Of a stretch of DNA of 64,000 nt, positions 1 through 9,195 are shown piece by piece. The notes under the pieces are model-generated. The model was not told the origin of the DNA, searched no databases, and worked only from the letters and a program-made list of their open reading frames with translations. Position numbers and translations under genes: made by a program. Position 1 is the stretch's first letter; every line of letters starts with the position of its first letter. Origin of the DNA: CAVRIA01 sp963721115 (GTDB taxonomy: Bacteria > Desulfobacterota > Binatia > HRBIN30 > CADEER01); contig CAVRIA010000004.1 of assembly GCA_963721115.1 (NCBI GenBank), positions 310,001-374,000 of the forward strand. Direction: 5' to 3'.

Positions 1-154
1 CCTCGTCGGGGACCGGCGGGAATCCGAGGGCACGCCACAGACGGCGCGCCCGCTCGAGATCGACCCCGGCCTCGCGGGCGACCTCGACGGGCGTCAGCAC
101 CAGGTCGCCGACCAGCGCGCGCGTCAGCGACTCGAGGGCCTCGGAGAGGGTCAT
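1..154 (-). CDS. Partial 5' end of adenylate/guanylate cyclase-type regulator (cut by window edge)
   Basis: Reading leftward from an ATG at 154, an open frame of 51 codons runs off the window edge. It begins MTLSEALESLTRALVGDLVL and continues with VEVAREAGVDLERARRLWRALGFPPVPDE. This two-helix segment with the ARRLWRALGFPPVPDE signature resembles the N-terminal regulatory region seen before the catalytic domain in actinobacterial and proteobacterial class III adenylate cyclases. The catalytic part is not in the window, so the cyclase call is inferred from the N-terminal signature alone. The gene diverges from the NTF2-like gene, with about 190 bases between. Confidence 0.5.
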   Translation of the reverse strand, partial: MTLSEALESLTRALVGDLVLTPVEVAREAGVDLERARRLWRALGFPPVPDE

Positions 155-343
155 GGGTCGAGGACCGCTACTACGGTTCTTCCTGTCCCACAAGGGCTTG
201 CGACGCCGGAGAGAATAGGGGAGAAGATCGGCGAGTCCGCCCTGTCTCGGCTCCGCGCGGCCGCGGGAGGGGACCCGGGCCCAGGGACGAGAGAACCGAC
301 GGGCTCTGGCCGGTAGGGCTCGGACATCAACGCGGAGGTCGAC

Positions 344-829
344 ATGGCGGAGCTCGCCGAGCTGGAGAAACGAATCCGGGTCATCGAGGAGAGCGAGGCG
401 ATCAGGCAGCTGAAGTACCGGTACTGGAGGCACCTCGATCTCAAGCAGTGGGACGAGCTGCGCGGGTGCTTCGCCCCCGACGCCACCGTCGCGTACGGCG
501 AGGGCAAGTACACGTTTCGAGGCGTGGACTCGATCATGCGCTTCCTGTGCGAGGCGCTGAGCCGGGAGCACGGCTCGGTGACGATCCATCACGGTCATCA
601 TCCCGAGATCGAGCTGACCGGGGACGATGCGGCGAAGGGGACCTGGGCGCTCTACAACTACATGTACAATCAGAAGCAGAACCGCTGCATCCGCATCGGC
701 GCCTACTACCACGACGAGTACGTAAAGGTCGCGGGAGCGTGGAAGTTCCGGCACATCGGCTACACGTACCTCTTCCACGAGGAATGGGCGCGCAACGACG
801 TCCGGAGCCTGCACCTGGTCACGGGGTGA
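344..829 (+). CDS. NTF2-like / SnoaL-like domain protein
   Basis: This 161-residue protein matches the SnoaL/NTF2-like fold family. An N-terminal helix (RIRVIEESEAIRQLKYRYWR) is followed by the typical WDELRGCFAPDATVAYG strand entry and a C-terminal half rich in aromatic residues (YNYMYN, IGAYYHDEYVK, WKFRHIGYTYLF). Family members include bile-acid 7-alpha-dehydratases, polyketide cyclases and steroid isomerases, but also many of unknown function. A histidine cluster (HHGHHPE, about residues 85-91) could sit in the cavity. A GGAGG ribosome site lies about 8 bases before the ATG. The substrate cannot be told from sequence or context. Confidence 0.75.
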   Translation: MAELAELEKRIRVIEESEAIRQLKYRYWRHLDLKQWDELRGCFAPDATVAYGEGKYTFRGVDSIMRFLCEALSREHGSVTIHHGHHPEIELTGDDAAKGTWALYNYMYNQKQNRCIRIGAYYHDEYVKVAGAWKFRHIGYTYLFHEEWARNDVRSLHLVTG

Positions 830-856
830 GGGCGGGCGAGCGGACGGAGCTCCCGC

Positions 857-2004
857 TCAGCTGAGGACGACCAGGTCGTCGCGGTGAATGACCTCGTTGC
901 CGGCGGTGTAGCCGAGGGTCGCCTCGATGGCGCTGGTGTGCAGTCCCTTGATCTTGTCGACTTCCGCGGCGCCGTAGCTCACCAGACCGCGGGCGAACTC
1001 CCGGCGGTCGGGCGCCAGGCAGGAGACGCAGTCCCCCGCTCCGAAGTTGCCCTGCACGTCGGCGATGCCCTTGGGGAGCAGGCTGCGCCCCTGCTCGACG
1101 ATGGCGCGGTGCGCTCCCGCGTCGACGACGATGGCTCCCGCCGGCTTCAGGGTGTGTGCGATCCAGTGCTTGCGCTGCTTGCGGCGGTCCCCCTTGGGAA
1201 GGAACAGGGTGCCGACGCTGCGCTCCGGGTCGAAGATCGCCGGCAGCACGCCGTCGTGCAAGCCGCACGCGATCCAACACGGGATGCCCGTGTCGATCGC
1301 TTTGTACGCCGCCTGCAGCTTGCTCGACATGCCGCCGGTGCCGAAGGGGCCGCGCGTGTCGGCGACGAAGGAGCGAACCTCCGCGGTGATGTGCTCGACG
1401 AGAGGCACCAGGCACGCCTGGGGATCGCCGCCCGGGGCGCCCGTGTACAGCCCGTCGACGTCGCTGAGGATCACCAGCAGGTCGGCGCTGATCAGAGTGG
1501 CGACGATGGCCGACAGGTTGTCGTTGTCGCCGAAGTTGAACCGCATTTCCTCCACCGCGACGGTGTCGTTCTCGTTCACCACCGGAACCACCCGCGCCTG
1601 CAGCAGCGCCTCGAAGGTGCGTCGGGCATTCAGGTAGCGGCGCCGGCTGGCGAGATCGTCGTGCGTCAGCAGCACCTGCGCGACCGGTTGCCCGAGTGCG
1701 CCGAAGTACTCTTCGTAGAGGGCCATGAGGCCGATCTGGCCGACCGCCGCCGCGGCTTGGCGTTGGGGGACGGTCTTGGGACGCTCGTGCAGGCCGAGCC
1801 GCGCCATCCCGGCGGCCACCGCCCCCGAGGTGACGACGACGACCTGCCGATCCTGCGCCGCAGCTCCTGAATCTCGTCTACCAGCCGCCGAAAGCGGGCG
1901 TGATCGATGCCCTGTCGGGCGGAGAGGATGCTGCTGCCGATCTTTATGACGATACGCCGTGCGCGCTGGAGCAGGACGCGCTTGTGGGGGATCTGATCAT
2001 GCAT
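857..2004 (-). CDS. proB: Glutamate 5-kinase (frame break near 1853-1856)
   Basis: ProB makes gamma-glutamyl phosphate, the first step of proline synthesis. The N-terminal part, from ATG 2004, carries RRIVIKIGSSIL, the phosphate-binding start of the amino-acid kinase fold. The rest reads in another frame from QVVVVTSGAVAAGMARLG onward, through VVNENDTV, NFGDNDNLSAIVA and FGTGGMSSKLQAA, and ends in a full C-terminal PUA domain. The two frames join at about 1853-1856, which needs one extra base or the loss of two. Both halves are well conserved, so I read this as one gene with an indel in the sequence. The start overlaps the obgE end by 61 bases, and ProB is the last gene of the rplU-rpmA-obgE operon. 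Confidence 0.85.
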
Positions 2005-3036
2005 GCGCCGGCCAGTCGTTCGGCGTCGTGCTGCCGCAACACCTGTACCTGCTTGCCCGCCTCGCGCATCAGCTCCGCCACGCCCTCGCCGCTGGCGGCG
2101 GAGATCAGCCGCAGGTGGATCCCGCGCGCTCGGAAGCGCTCGCACAGCTGTGCCCGCGCTTCCGGCGAGGCGACCAGATCGATTTTGTTGGCGGCGACGA
2201 TCTGCGGCTTCGAAGCCAGCTCGGCGTCGAAGAGGCGCAGCTCGCGGTTGATCACGTCGAAGTCGTCGAGCGGGTCGCGGCCGCTGAGGCCGCCGCCGTC
2301 GACCAGGTGGATGAGCACGCTCGTGCGGGAGACGTGGCGCAGGAAGCGATCGCCGAGACCGTGCCCGCCGTGGGCTCCCTCGATGAGGCCCGGAATGTCG
2401 GCGAGGACGAAGCTCTTCTCCTCGGCGAAACGAACCACGCCGAGGTTGGGTACCAGCGTGGTGAAGGGGAAGTCCGCCACGCGCGGGCGGGCGGCCGAGA
2501 CGCGCCGGATCAGGGTCGACTTGCCGACGTTGGGGAAGCCGACCAGGCCGACATCCGCCATGAGCCGCAGCTCGAGGCGGATGCGGCGCGCCTCGCCGGG
2601 GGTTCCCGGCTGCGCATAGCGCGGCGCCTGGCGGGTGGACGTCGCGAAGTTGGAGTTGCCGCGTCCGCCCCGCCCGCCCCGGGCGACGACGGCAGCGGCC
2701 TCGCGCGCGTCGAGGTCGGCGATGATCTCGCCGCTTTCCAGATCACGTGCCACGGTCCCGAGCGGGACGCGAACGACCCGGTCGTCGCCGCTCTTGCCGT
2801 GCCTGTTGCTTGCCGCGGCCGGGCTCGCCGTTATCGGCCGCGATGCGGGGCTGGAACTTGAAGTCGAGCAGCGTCGAGAGGCCGGTGTCGACCGACAGGA
2901 CGACGCTGCCGCCATCGCCGCCGTTGCCGCCGTCGGGGCCACCCTTGGGGCGGTACTTCTCCCGCAGGAAGCTCACACACCCAGCGCCGCCGTTGCCGCC
3001 ACGGACTTCGATATCCGCCTCGTCGACGAACTTCAT
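1944..3036 (-). CDS. obgE: Obg/CgtA ribosome-associated GTPase (frame break near 2808)
   Basis: Obg GTPases act in 50S assembly and stress control. The protein starts MKFVDEADIEVRGGNGGAGC, the glycine-rich Obg fold. It continues RPKGGPDGGNGGDGG up to GEPGRGK, then changes frame and resumes NRHGKSGDDRVVRVPLGT. Removing one surplus base at about 2808 restores the family sequence exactly. The GTPase domain has GFPNVGKST (G1), DIPGLIEGAHGGHGLG (G3) and AANKIDL (G4). The start codon overlaps the rpmA stop (ATGA). The gene is normally essential, so an assembly error is more likely than a pseudogene. Confidence 0.9.
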
Positions 3037-3350
3037 GGAACTAGTGCGGCGCGCGGCCGCGCAGCCGGGGGCCGCTTACGGATGCCGGGGCCGCTTACGA
3101 GGGCAGCGACGTGGACCTGCTTGCGGTCCTTGCCGAGCCGCGCGTACTGGACCACGCCGTCGATCAGCGCGAACAGCGTGAAGTCGCGCCCCATGCCGAC
3201 GTTCTTGCCCGGATGGATCCGGGTGCCGACCTGGCGCACGAGGATGTTGCCGGCCCGGGCGGCTTGGCCGCCGAACATCTTGACTCCGCGTCGCTGCCCG
3301 GCGCTGTCGCGGCCGTTGCGCGAGCTCCCCTGTCCCTTTTTGTGCGCCAT
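3033..3350 (-). CDS. rpmA: 50S ribosomal protein L27
   Basis: The sequence MAHKKGQGSSRNGRDSAGQR followed by GVKMFGGQAARAGNILVRQVGTRIHPG is a textbook L27, whose N terminus reaches the peptidyl transferase centre. No cleavable N-terminal extension of the Firmicutes kind is present. At 105 residues it is somewhat longer than the usual 85-95. The surplus is a basic, proline-rich C-terminal tail of about 20 residues with no known role. It lies five bases after rplU and overlaps obgE by four bases, so the three are translationally coupled. Confidence 0.97.
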   Translation of the reverse strand: MAHKKGQGSSRNGRDSAGQRRGVKMFGGQAARAGNILVRQVGTRIHPGKNVGMGRDFTLFALIDGVVQYARLGKDRKQVHVAALVSGPGIRKRPPAARPRAALVP

Positions 3351-3355
3351 GACTC

Positions 3356-3676
3356 CTAGGCTCCCGTCTCGATGGCGTCGACCTGCACCGTGGTCAGGTA
3401 CTGGCGGTGCCCCTGGCGGCGGCGATAGTTCTTGCGCCGCTTCTTCTTGAAGACCAGGATCTTCTTCCCGCGTCCCTGTTTGACCACGTGTGCGGTCACT
3501 CGCGCCCCGCTCAGCGTGGGGGTGCCGACCTGAACCTCACCGTCCGCCGCGGTCATGAGCACATCGGTGAACTGGAGCTCGGTTCCCGGGTCTCCCTCGA
3601 GCTTCTCGATCTGCAGCACGTCGCCCGGGGTTACCCGGTACTGCTTGCCGCCGGTGCGAATCACAGCGTAGTTCAT
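3356..3676 (-). CDS. rplU: 50S ribosomal protein L21
   Basis: L21 is a 23S rRNA-binding protein of the large subunit. The 106-residue product begins MNYAVIRTGGKQYRVTPGD and carries the basic signature GKKILVFKKKRRKNYRRRQGHRQ near the C terminus, which is diagnostic. The ATG at 3676 is chosen over the upstream in-frame ATG at 3697 because it matches the family N terminus. It is the first gene of the rplU-rpmA-obgE-proB operon, downstream of a near-consensus promoter. Confidence 0.97.
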   Translation of the reverse strand: MNYAVIRTGGKQYRVTPGDVLQIEKLEGDPGTELQFTDVLMTAADGEVQVGTPTLSGARVTAHVVKQGRGKKILVFKKKRRKNYRRRQGHRQYLTTVQVDAIETGA

Positions 3677-3700
3677 GGTCTCTCCACGGATGAACACTTA

Positions 3701-3729
3701 CCACTAAACGACGTCCGAACGCTTGTCAA
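3701..3729 (-). promoter_or_regulatory. Sigma-70-type promoter of the rplU operon
   Basis: On the minus strand TTGACA (3729-3724) is followed after exactly 17 bases by TAGTGG (3706-3701). A perfect -35 box with ideal spacing sits about 25 bases before the rplU ATG at 3676, giving a short leader. The -10 box matches the consensus only in part. Confidence 0.55.
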
Positions 3730-3858
3730 CTTGATCCGCTTCGCTTCGGGAGCCCGACGTCCCGACGTTTCATTTCGCACCCGCCGGCGAAAAGCGACGG
3801 GCGCCCGCCCCGCTCCGGAAGGTCGCTCCGCGCTCACGGACGTGCTTTGATCTGGCGC

Positions 3859-4155
3859 GTGGAGGAGCCGGTCCTGACCCTGATCACGCGCCACGAGTGC
3901 CATCTCTGCGAGGAGATGGAGGAGGTGGTTCGGCGCGTCGCCGAGAGGCTGCCGGCTCGGGTGGAGGTCCGCGACGTCGACGCCGATGAGGATCTGCGCC
4001 GGTCGTACGGGGAGCAGGTTCCGGTCCTCCTGATCGATGGCAGGAAGGCCTTCAAGTATCGCCTCACGGCCGCGCAGCTGGAGGGCCGCCTGCAGGCCGC
4101 GCGCCGCCGGCGGCGTCTGGCCGGTCTGCGCCGCCTTCTGTCTCTGCCGCGTTGA
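3859..4155 (+). CDS. Glutaredoxin-like thioredoxin-fold protein (DUF836 type)
   Basis: A small protein of about 98 residues with the thioredoxin-fold pattern: LTLITRHECHLCEEM near the N terminus holds a CxxC pair, and VPVLLIDGRKAFKYRLTAAQLEGRL carries the cis-proline motif (VPVL) and the last helix. It fits the glutaredoxin-like DUF836 group, presumed to be small thiol oxidoreductases. The GTG at 3859 is taken as start; a TTG at 3847 is the in-frame alternative, and neither has a clear ribosome site. The C-terminal tail is very arginine-rich. It is divergent from rplU. Confidence 0.7.
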   Translation: MEEPVLTLITRHECHLCEEMEEVVRRVAERLPARVEVRDVDADEDLRRSYGEQVPVLLIDGRKAFKYRLTAAQLEGRLQAARRRRRLAGLRRLLSLPR

Positions 4156-4312
4156 CTCGGCCCGGGCGCGCCGGTAGTGCAGAGTCGAGAGCGACTCGGG
4201 GCAATGGGCCACTGCTCAGAAGAGTACCGCGGCCGCTTCTCCAGGCGTGTCCGCGACAGAAGCCGGAAACCGGCCGCGCCCGCCGTCCCGCGCGCTGTCC
4301 GTGTGCTGAGCC

Positions 4313-5329
4313 ATGCCGACGATCGCCGTTGACGCCATGGGCGGCGACTTCGCCCCCGATGCCATCGTCCAAGGTGTCGCGGCCGTCTCCCTGAGCACGG
4401 AGATCCAGTGTATCCTGGTCGGCAACGAGAATCGTCTCCAGAAGCTCCTGGAAGGCGTGACGTACAACCCGGAGAACATCGACATCGTGAACGCCACGGA
4501 AGTGATCGGGATGGCGGATGACCCGAAAGAGGCGGTGCGGAAACGGCGCGACTCCTCGCTCCTCGTCGCCACGCGCCTGGTCGAATCCGGTCGCGCCGCC
4601 GCTCTGGTGACCGCCGGCAACACCGGAGCGGCGGTGCTCGCGTGCGCCAAGCACCTTCCGATGATTCCGGGAATCCGGCGCGTGGCGTTGGCGAGCGTCT
4701 ATCCCCGCCAGGTCGAGTATCCCGGCCAGGACTACCTGGCCCTCATCCTCGACGTCGGGGCGACGATTCGCAGCGATGCCGACGAGCTGGTTCAGTTCGC
4801 CGTGATGGGTTCCGCCTACGCCCGGCGGGTCTCCAAGGTGGCGGCGCCGCGCGTCGGCCTGCTCAACATGGGGCGTGAGGACAACAAGGGGGGAGAGGCG
4901 CTGGTGGAGGCGCACCGCCGCCTGCGGTCGTTGCAGGAGGTCAACTTCGTCGGCAACCTGGAGGGGCACGAGCTGCTGTCGGGGCGCGCCGACGTCGTCG
5001 TCTGTGAGGGGCTGCTGGGAAACGTGGTGTTGAAGTTGCTGGAGGGACTGGCCGAGGTGGTGGTCGAGCTGACGGCCGCTGCGGCGCAGCGCAGCTTTCG
5101 GTGGCGCGCGGGGCTGGCGATGCTGTCCAGCGGGGTCGGGCGCCTGCGCGAGCTGACCGACTACGCGTCCTACGGAGGCGCGCCCATTCTCGGCTGCCAA
5201 CACGTCGTCATCAAGGCGCACGGCCGTTCCACGGCGCTGGCGATCGGCAACGCGGTCAAGGTCGCCGCCAAGGCCGTTCGCGATCAGGTGCCGCAGGAGA
5301 TCGCCGCCGCGGTCGAGAAAGTCGGCTAG
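4313..5329 (+). CDS. plsX: Phosphate acyltransferase PlsX
   Basis: PlsX converts acyl-ACP to acyl-phosphate for phospholipid synthesis by PlsY. The protein (338 residues) starts MPTIAVDAMGGDFAPDAIV and shows RKRRDSSL, ALVTAGNTGAAVLA, VGLLNMGREDNKGG, NFVGNLEGHELLSGRADVVV and EGLLGNVVLKLLEG, all family blocks. It ends with ILGCQHVVIKAHGRSTALAI, also conserved. The usual neighbours rpmF and fabH are absent; instead it is followed after four bases by a HAD-like phosphatase gene. Confidence 0.95.
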   Translation: MPTIAVDAMGGDFAPDAIVQGVAAVSLSTEIQCILVGNENRLQKLLEGVTYNPENIDIVNATEVIGMADDPKEAVRKRRDSSLLVATRLVESGRAAALVTAGNTGAAVLACAKHLPMIPGIRRVALASVYPRQVEYPGQDYLALILDVGATIRSDADELVQFAVMGSAYARRVSKVAAPRVGLLNMGREDNKGGEALVEAHRRLRSLQEVNFVGNLEGHELLSGRADVVVCEGLLGNVVLKLLEGLAEVVVELTAAAAQRSFRWRAGLAMLSSGVGRLRELTDYASYGGAPILGCQHVVIKAHGRSTALAIGNAVKVAAKAVRDQVPQEIAAAVEKVG

Positions 5330-5333
5330 GGCG

Positions 5334-6393
5334 ATGGCTCTGCGCTCGCGTCGCCGCGCCGACCCGGCGCCCCCGCCTCCGCTCATCTACCGGTGGGACC
5401 TCGACAAGACGTATCTCAAGAGCGAGTTCGATTCGCTGCGCGAGTTGGTCAAGATTCCGTTCGAGAAGGCCGAGGACAAGATCGCCGCGCCCGGCGTGAC
5501 CGCGCTGATCCGCTCGCTGCGCGAGGCGGCGGAGCGGCAGGGACGCGACGTGTACGTTCAGTTCATCTCGGCCAGCCCGCCGCAGATCGGGCGTGCCATC
5601 CGCGAGAAGCTCGAGCTGGATGGCGTGATCTACGACGACATCATCTTCAAGGACCAGCTGCACCGACTCATGCGCGGCAAGTTCCGCCACCTGCGCGAGC
5701 AGGTGGGGTACAAGCTCACCGAGCTACTGAAGGCGCGCTCGCACGGCTCGACGATCGCGCGCGAGTACCTGTTCGGCGACGACTGGGAGTCCGATCCGCT
5801 GATCTACTCGCTGTATGCGGACGTCGCGGCGGGCCGCGTCGGGGCAGCCGACCTGGCGCGAGATCCTGCGCGCCGTGCACGTCGATCCGCCCCTGGTGGA
5901 GGAGGCCTGCGCCTTGGCGGAGAGCGTCACCTCGGCGGACGTCGTGGCGCGCATCTTCATCAATCTCGAGCGCCGCACGCCGCCGGCCAACTTCCGCTCC
6001 TTCGGCGCCCGCCTGGTGCCGACGTTCAACTACTTCCAGACGGCGGCCTGTCTCTTCCAGGAGGGCGTGCTCGACCTGGTCGGCGTGCGCGAGGTCGCGG
6101 CCTCCCTCCTGCGCGAGTCCGCCTACTCTCCGGAGCGCTTGGCCAACTCGCTGGCCGACGTCCAACGACGCGGGCACATCGATCCGGCGTCGGCGGTGAA
6201 GTTGCGCGACTACCTGCGCGCCGAGCAGCTGCTGCCGCTCGATGGCCGAAGCCGCGCCGGCCGCTGGCGCGCGCTGGCGCGGCGGATCTGGGCGCGCCTG
6301 CACGACTGGTGGAGTGGCCGCCTTGCCACCACGCCCTTCCTCGTCGACTACCGGGCGCTGGTGTCCGGCGATCGTCCGGGAGAGTCGAGTTGA
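5334..6393 (+). CDS. HAD-superfamily (App1/DUF2183-like) phosphatase domain protein, frame break near 5841-5844
   Basis: The N-terminal half has all four HAD motifs: WDLDKTYL (motif I, DxDxT type), QFISASPPQ (motif II), the lysine of VGYKLTELL (III) and GDDWESD (IV). This resembles the DUF2183 phosphatase domain of App1-like lipid phosphatases. After about 170 residues the reading frame changes at a run of four G (5841-5844). Dropping one G joins AGRVGQPTWREILRAV to a helical C-terminal region (FRSFGARLVPTFNYFQTAACLFQEG) of unknown fold. The gene starts four bases after plsX and overlaps the cutA start, so a lipid-related role is plausible but not shown. Confidence 0.6.
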
Positions 6394-6713
6394 CGGCGAA
6401 CGACGAGATCGTCGTGTTGGTCACCGTGCCGTCGGCAGAGGAGGGGGGGCGAATCGCGGAGGCGATCGTCGGCGAGCGACTGGCTGCCTGCGTGAACATC
6501 GTCGGCCCGATCCGCTCCGTCTATCGCTGGGAGGGAAAGATCGCTCGCGACGAGGAGCATCTGCTGATCGTCAAGACGACCGGCGCCCGCTACGTGGCTC
6601 TGGAGGCGCGGCTCCTGGAGCTGCACCCGTACGATGTGCCCGAGGTCGTCGCGCTGCCGATCCGCGCCGGCTCGGCCGCCTACCTCGCCTGGATCCGCGG
6701 CGAAACCTCGTAG
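6390..6713 (+). CDS. cutA: Divalent-cation tolerance protein CutA
   Basis: CutA forms a very stable trimer and was linked to copper tolerance in E. coli; its true role is unclear. The 107-residue product shows IVVLVTVPSAEEGGRIAEAI, GERLAACVNIV, RSVYRWEGKI, DEEHLLIVKT and HPYDVPEVVALPI, the complete family pattern. The best start is a TTG at 6390 that overlaps the stop of the upstream gene (TTGA), which suggests translational coupling. Confidence 0.93.
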   Translation: MTANDEIVVLVTVPSAEEGGRIAEAIVGERLAACVNIVGPIRSVYRWEGKIARDEEHLLIVKTTGARYVALEARLLELHPYDVPEVVALPIRAGSAAYLAWIRGETS

Positions 6714-6738
6714 GCCGCTGCGCAGCCGCCCGTGCCGG

Positions 6739-7896
6739 TCAAAACCGGCGCGGCGTACCGTCGGCGCCCCCCTGGATGCGCAGGCCGCCCGTCTCGGTCT
6801 CCGCCGTCACCTTGCGGTTGTTGCCCTGCACCTTCAGGTCGAGGTTCTTCATCTGGATGCGGAGGTTGTTGGCGCTGTCGGCGTTGGCCACTGCCTCTTC
6901 CTTGTCGATCTGCCCCTCCTTGTAGAGTTCGAGCAGGGCTTGATCGAAGGTCTGGCCCCCCTCCTGCGTACTGCGCTCCATCGCCTCCTTCGTCGTATCG
7001 ATCTCGCCCCGCTTGATCAGGTCCTTGATGTACGGGGTGTCGATCAGGATCTCGAGCGCGGCGACCCGCTTGCCGTGGTCGGTCCCCGGCACGAGGCGCT
7101 GCGAGATGATGGCGCGCAGGTTCAGGGACAGTTGCAGGTAGATCTCGGGATGGCGCTCGATTGGAAAGAAGTTCATCAGGCGCTCGATCGCCTGGTTGGC
7201 GTTGTTCGAGTGCAGCGTTGCCAGGCACAGGTGTCCCGTGTCCGCGAACGTAATCGCCGCCTCCATGGTCTGCCGATCGCGTACCTCGCCGATCAGGATC
7301 ACGTCGGGCGCCTGGCGCAGCGTGTTCTTGAGCGCCGTTTCGAAGGACTCGGTGTCGAAGCCGACCTCGCGCTGGCTGATGATGCACTTCTTGTGCGAGT
7401 GGATGAACTCGATCGGATCCTCGACGGTGATGATGTGCCCGGCGGTGGTCTCGTTGCGATAGTCGACCATGGCGGCCAAGGTGGTCGACTTTCCCGAGCC
7501 GGTGGCTCCCGTGATCAGCACGAGACCGCGCTTGGTGAGGGCGATCTGGCCGAGGATCGGCGGCAGGCCCAGGCTTTCGATGGTGGGGATGGCCGTCTTG
7601 ATCTGACGGATGACGACGCCGACCGCGCCGCGCTGTCGAAAGACGTTCACCCGAAAGCGGCCGAGCTTGCTGGAGGTGATTCCCAGGTTCATCTCCATGG
7701 TCTCTTCGAAGACGGCGCGCTGCCGCTCGGTCATCAGGGCGTTGGCCAGCGCCTCCACGTCGGGCGGGGCGAGTGGCTCGCCCGGCAGGTAGTGGTTCAC
7801 TCCCTCGATTCGGACGACGGCCGGGCTGTCGACGGTGATGTAGAGGTCGGAGCCGCCGCGATCGACCATCTCCTTCAGAAGAACCCGAATGTCCAT
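6739..7896 (-). CDS. pilU: Type IV pilus retraction ATPase, PilU-like
   Basis: This 385-residue hexameric motor ATPase belongs to the PilT/PilU class. It has SDLYITVDSPAVVRI (N-terminal PAS-like domain), Walker A GATGSGKST (about 130-138), the Asp box ITVEDPIEF, Walker B DVILIGEVRD and the His box HLCLATLHSNNA. It follows pilT by 22 bases. The tail beyond residue 340 is longer than in PilT and partly low complexity, which is common in PilU. Assignment as PilU rather than a second PilT rests on gene order and the C-terminal extension. Confidence 0.85.
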   Translation of the reverse strand: MDIRVLLKEMVDRGGSDLYITVDSPAVVRIEGVNHYLPGEPLAPPDVEALANALMTERQRAVFEETMEMNLGITSSKLGRFRVNVFRQRGAVGVVIRQIKTAIPTIESLGLPPILGQIALTKRGLVLITGATGSGKSTTLAAMVDYRNETTAGHIITVEDPIEFIHSHKKCIISQREVGFDTESFETALKNTLRQAPDVILIGEVRDRQTMEAAITFADTGHLCLATLHSNNANQAIERLMNFFPIERHPEIYLQLSLNLRAIISQRLVPGTDHGKRVAALEILIDTPYIKDLIKRGEIDTTKEAMERSTQEGGQTFDQALLELYKEGQIDKEEAVANADSANNLRIQMKNLDLKVQGNNRKVTAETETGGLRIQGGADGTPRRF

Positions 7897-7918
7897 GCTC
7901 TCGCTCCGCGCGCCCGCC

Positions 7919-9022
7919 TCACGAGCGGGCGTTGCTCAGGCGGCCGCCGGGCGTCGCGCCGCCGGGGCGGCCATCGAGGTCGACGTTCGCAAAGACGTCC
8001 GGCGTGAGGGTGCGGGACTGGGCTTCCTCGACGCTCACCAGCTTGCGCCGCACCAGATCGATGAGGGACATGTCGAGGGTCTGCATGCCGGACTTCTGGC
8101 CGGTCTGCATGACGGACGGGATCTGGTGGACCTTGCCCTCGCGGATGAGGTTGCGCACCGCGGGGGTGCCGATGAGAATCTCCAGCGCGGCGATACGCCC
8201 GCCGGTCTTCTTCTTCAGCAGGGTCTGCGTGATGACGGCCTGGATCGACTCGGCGAACATGATGCGGATCTGCTCCTGCTGCGCCGCCGGGAAGACGTCG
8301 ATGATACGATCGACCGTCTTCGGAGCACTCGACGTGTGCACGGTGCCGAAGACGAGGTGGCCGGTTTCGGCGGCGGTCAGCGCCAGCGAGATGGTCTCCA
8401 GATCGCGCATTTCGCCGACCAGGATGACGTCGGGATCCTCGCGCAGAGCGCCTCGCAACGCGGAGCTGAAGGACATCGTGTGCGGGCCGACCTCGCGCTG
8501 GTTGACCAGGCACTTCTTGGAGCGGTGCACGAACTCGATTGGATCCTCGATGGTGAGGATGTGACCCTCGAAGTTGTCGTTGATGTAGTCGATCATCGCG
8601 GCCAAGGTGGTGGACTTACCGGAGCCGGTCGGTCCGGTGACCAAGACCAGGCCCTTCTCCTTGTCGCAGATATCGCGCAGAATCGGCGGAAGACCGAGGT
8701 CCTCCATCGTCATGACCTTGGTTGGAATGGTTCGAAACACCGCGGCTTCGCCGCGGCGGCCGCGGAAGACGTTGACGCGGAAGCGGGCCACCTCGCCCAG
8801 CTCGAACGAGAAGTCCGCGTCGTTGGTCTCCTGAAACACCTTGCGCAAGCTGTCCGACATGATGTCGAAGACCATGTTGTGCACTTCCTCGGACGTCAGC
8901 GGCGGGTGCTCGAGCCGCTTCATGTCGCCGTGGATGCGGACGCGCGGCGGTTCCCCCGCACTCAGATGGGCGTCGGACGCGCCGGAACGATGTGCGAAGG
9001 TGAGTAGCTCGGTGATATCCAT
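7919..9022 (-). CDS. pilT: Type IV pilus twitching motility ATPase PilT
   Basis: PilT powers pilus retraction at the inner membrane. The 367-residue protein begins MDITELLTFAHRSGASDAHL and has Walker A GPTGSGKST, the Asp box LTIEDPIEF, Walker B DVILVGEMRD, the His box HLVFGTVHTSSA and the AIRNLIRE-like stretch TPAVRNLIREGK, which in PilT is needed for retraction. The ATG at 9022 matches the family start; an open frame continues upstream without similarity. It is first of the pilT-pilU pair; no pilus structural genes are in the window. Confidence 0.93.
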   Translation of the reverse strand: MDITELLTFAHRSGASDAHLSAGEPPRVRIHGDMKRLEHPPLTSEEVHNMVFDIMSDSLRKVFQETNDADFSFELGEVARFRVNVFRGRRGEAAVFRTIPTKVMTMEDLGLPPILRDICDKEKGLVLVTGPTGSGKSTTLAAMIDYINDNFEGHILTIEDPIEFVHRSKKCLVNQREVGPHTMSFSSALRGALREDPDVILVGEMRDLETISLALTAAETGHLVFGTVHTSSAPKTVDRIIDVFPAAQQEQIRIMFAESIQAVITQTLLKKKTGGRIAALEILIGTPAVRNLIREGKVHQIPSVMQTGQKSGMQTLDMSLIDLVRRKLVSVEEAQSRTLTPDVFANVDLDGRPGGATPGGRLSNARS

Positions 9023-9195
9023 AGTCGACCTCCGGGCCCAGAGGAGAGCAACTCGCACGCCAAATGCGACAGCTCCCCTGCGGCGAATCGATCGGCGGGT
9101 TCGGAGATCGTGGCAGATGGCGTAGGGTGTGAATAAACGCGCCCGCGCCAATTTCCTGACGGAGGCGTTCGCAGCGCTGGCCGGGGTGCGAAGAC

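Noticed and set aside
1944..3036. obgE and proB as pseudogenes
   Set aside because: Both halves of each are fully conserved and obgE is normally essential; single indels at short runs, like five others here, fit sequence error better.
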